Under the pieces are notes generated by a model. The model made no database searches and was not told the DNA's origin. It saw only the letters and a list, made by a program, of their open reading frames with translations. DNA of 20,000 bases from Takakia lepidozioides (taxonomy: Eukaryota > Streptophyta > Takakiopsida > Takakiales > Takakiaceae). A program made the translations under genes and the position numbers. Positions within the stretch are counted from its first letter, which is position 1. The number at the start of each line of letters is the position of its first letter. The DNA is taken from assembly GCA_030704615.1 (NCBI GenBank), contig JAKLZA010000174.1, forward strand, positions 1 through 20,000, read 5' to 3'. Shown piece after piece: positions 18,202 to 20,000 of this stretch.

Positions 18202-19498
18202 CGAATGCGGCCGCATTTCCGTTAAGTACCATCACGAAGCTACACATCCGTACTTGTTGGAAGAAAATGCGGCACCGCATTTCCGTTCCACCTTCACATA
18301 CCTTAGTTGTTGAACCCATGCTGCGGCGCCGCATTTCCGTTCCGTTTACGCATGGTTTTGTTGCCCGCATTTCCGTCCCCGGGAAATGCGGCGCCGCATT
18401 TCCGCCGAACGGAAATGCGTTTCAGAGGAATTCGGTACCGCATAACGGAAATGCGTGCGTTTCGAAATGCGGTGCCGCATTTCCGGTCTGGAAAGTTGAA
18501 GGTCTCTGGATGGAAATGCGGCACACATTTCCGTCCCACTCCAGGCCTCATATACAAAACGGAAATGCGGCGCCGCATTTCCGTTCTAGAATGTCGGAAG
18601 GTGCGACTCGGACGGAAATGCGGCCGCATTTCTGTTCCGTTGTTCACGATTTTCAGTCAGAACGGAAATGCGGTACGCATTTCCGTTCTGTAGAGTATTA
18701 AGGTCTGACCTGGCGGAAACCGCATTTTCGTTCCACAGCTCCATGCCTCACATACAAAACGGAAATGGGGTACCGCATTTCAGTTCCGATGTTTGACGAT
18801 TTTTCATCAGAACGGAAATGCGGTGCCGCATTTGCGTTCTGGAATGTTGGGAGGTGCGACTCCGATGGAAATGCGCTGCCGCATTTCAGTTCCGATGGTT
18901 CATGATTTTCAGTCAGAACGGAAATGCGGTACCGCATTTCCGTTCTGGATAGTATGAATGTCTCAAGCGGTCGGAATTGCACTCGGCTCCATGCATCAGA
19001 TACAAAATGGAAATGCGTCGCAGCATTTCCGTTCTGGAATGTCGAAAAGTGCGACTCGGACGGAAATGCGGTGCCGCATTTCTGTTCCCGTTGTTCATAA
19101 TTCTCAATCAGAACGGAAATGCGGTACCGCATTTCCGTTCCACCTTCACATACCGTGCTTGCTGGATGGAAATGCGTTACCGCATTTCCGTTCTGGAGGT
19201 CTCACACGGGCGGAAATGCGGTGCCGCATTTCCGTTCTGGAATATCGGAAAGTGCGACTCGGACGGAAATGCGGTACCGCATTTCGGTTCCCTTTGTTCA
19301 TGATTCTCAATCAGAACGGAAATGCGGTACCGCATTTCCGTTCCACCTTCGCATACCGTGCTTGTTGGATGGAAATGCATTACCGCATTTCCGTTCTGGA
19401 GAGTATAAAGGTTTCCCCTGGACGGAAACTCGGTGCCGCATTTCCGTCGCTCTGATGCATGACCAAGATGCAATACGGAAATGCGGCGCCGTATTTCC
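18202..19498. repeat. Palindrome cluster 2: higher-order array with five recurring spacer types
   Basis: About 25 copies of the palindrome (half-site GGAAATGCGG plus inverse) at roughly 45-60 bp spacing. Intact or nearly intact copies start near 18265, 18382, 18464, 18561, 18814, 18920, 19062, 19114, 19168, 19212, 19264, 19318, 19371 and 19477. The spacers, about 30 bp each, fall into five families: s1 CACCTTCACATACCGTGCTT, s2 CTGGAGAGTATAAAGGT, s3 CTCCATGCCTCACATACAAA, s4 GGAATGTCGGAAGGTGCGAC, s5 GTTGTTCACGATTTTCAGTC. Where complete they follow the order s4-s5-s1-s2-s3. The best copy, at 18914-18947, is a perfect 34-bp palindrome because the flanks CAGAAC and GTTCTG also match. The array starts about 80 bp upstream of the presumed start of the methyltransferase-like gene. 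Confidence 0.9.
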
Positions 19499-20000
19499 GT
19501 CCACCAGCAATCGAAAGAATCACTCGGGACGGGAAATCTGGAACCTGAATGAGTTGCATTGTTCCGAAACAACACAATTGCGGCCAGTCTTGATGAGCAC
19601 AACTTGGTTGTCTGACTGTTTTAACTAACAGTACTGGCACTTGTCAGTGCGAACGTTCCTGTCTGCACCGAGAATACTGCTGGATCCACCCTCAGGAGAA
19701 ACTGTCAGGAGATGTTATTTCGTCGCCGAATCGGCCATCATTGTCATACTTACTGGCTATGGAATCACACCTCCCACCTTCATGGATGTAGCTTGAAACA
19801 ATACTTTCCACTTCAATGTGCGACTTCCAATCGTCAATGGACTCCGCATGGTGCCTGTGAGCCTTGGTCTGTCGTTATACTGAACCTCGCAATTGCCAAC
19901 TTCGTGCGGTCTTCGATGGCTCCGAATTCCTACGCTATAGTTTGCTGTCCTCCGCAACTTGGGAGAGCATGGATCCCAAACGAGGGAGGACTTTGCAGAG
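19499..20000 (-). other. Right edge; possible exon at about 19770-19950
   Basis: After the array only one modest signal is seen. A minus-strand open frame (about 19957-19760) with HEVGNCEVQYNDRPRLTG and TLKWKVLFQATSMK could end at a donor-like AAG/GTGGGA at about 19771, with another donor-like GTAAGTAT at about 19749-19756. No domain is recognised, and the upstream part would lie outside the window. Confidence 0.25.

Noticed and set aside
18202-19498. CRISPR-like array of regularly spaced repeats
   Set aside because: Repeat and spacer lengths look superficially right, but the spacers recur in five families, the repeats vary and are full palindromes, no cas-like gene is present and the surroundings are eukaryotic.
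17976-19640. Long open frames on both strands through the palindrome array (peptides like NAVPHFRS, KCGTAFPF, MRYRISV)
   Set aside because: The palindrome has no stop codon in any frame, so every frame across the array stays open. The same peptides appear on both strands, as expected of a palindrome and not of a gene.

Overview
The window looks like nuclear DNA of a green-lineage eukaryote. A charophyte alga such as Chara is my best guess, at low confidence. The reasons are plant-type Ty3/gypsy polyprotein motifs, a spliceosomal-intron gene with GT..AG borders, an AATAAA signal, large non-coding repeat blocks and no bacterial operon structure. Nothing in the sequence identifies the species.

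Left half (about 479-11449): one degraded Ty3/gypsy LTR retrotransposon on the minus strand, so its 5' end is on the right. In its own direction it has a truncated 5' LTR (11180-11449), a long non-coding leader with two tandem-repeat blocks (10036-10870 and about 9140-9660), gag with two zinc knuckles, an aspartic protease, an inserted C5-cytosine DNA methyltransferase domain, reverse transcriptase, RNase H, integrase, a polypurine tract and a 3' LTR (479-994). The reading frame breaks at least eight times by what look like one-base changes. The copy is therefore either dead or carries assembly errors. A second partial LTR copy abuts the 3' LTR at 286-478.

Middle (about 11990-13670): two head-to-head paralogues of an unrecognised protein family that share the motifs RWNCC, YGDIR and DGGxIxGxDIVV. 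The plus-strand copy is intact; the minus-strand copy has a stop and a frameshift.

Right half (about 13670-19500): a multi-exon minus-strand gene (about 18122-14674) whose C-terminal part looks like a circularly permuted (beta-class) SAM-dependent methyltransferase. It has a DIPDG catalytic-loop candidate upstream of a DLICGTG SAM-binding motif, and the second motif is completed across a splice junction. A cluster of 22-34 bp palindromes with half-site GGAAATGCGG lies beyond each end of this gene, and single copies sit inside two of its introns. The upstream cluster (18202-19498) is a higher-order array of about 25 palindromes separated by spacers of five recurring types. The palindrome centre is nearly always one of CG, TG, CA or TA, as expected from decay of a methylated CpG. 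The last 500 bases hold at most one doubtful exon.

The two most unusual items are the retrotransposon carrying a cytosine methyltransferase and the palindrome system around and inside the second methyltransferase-like gene.
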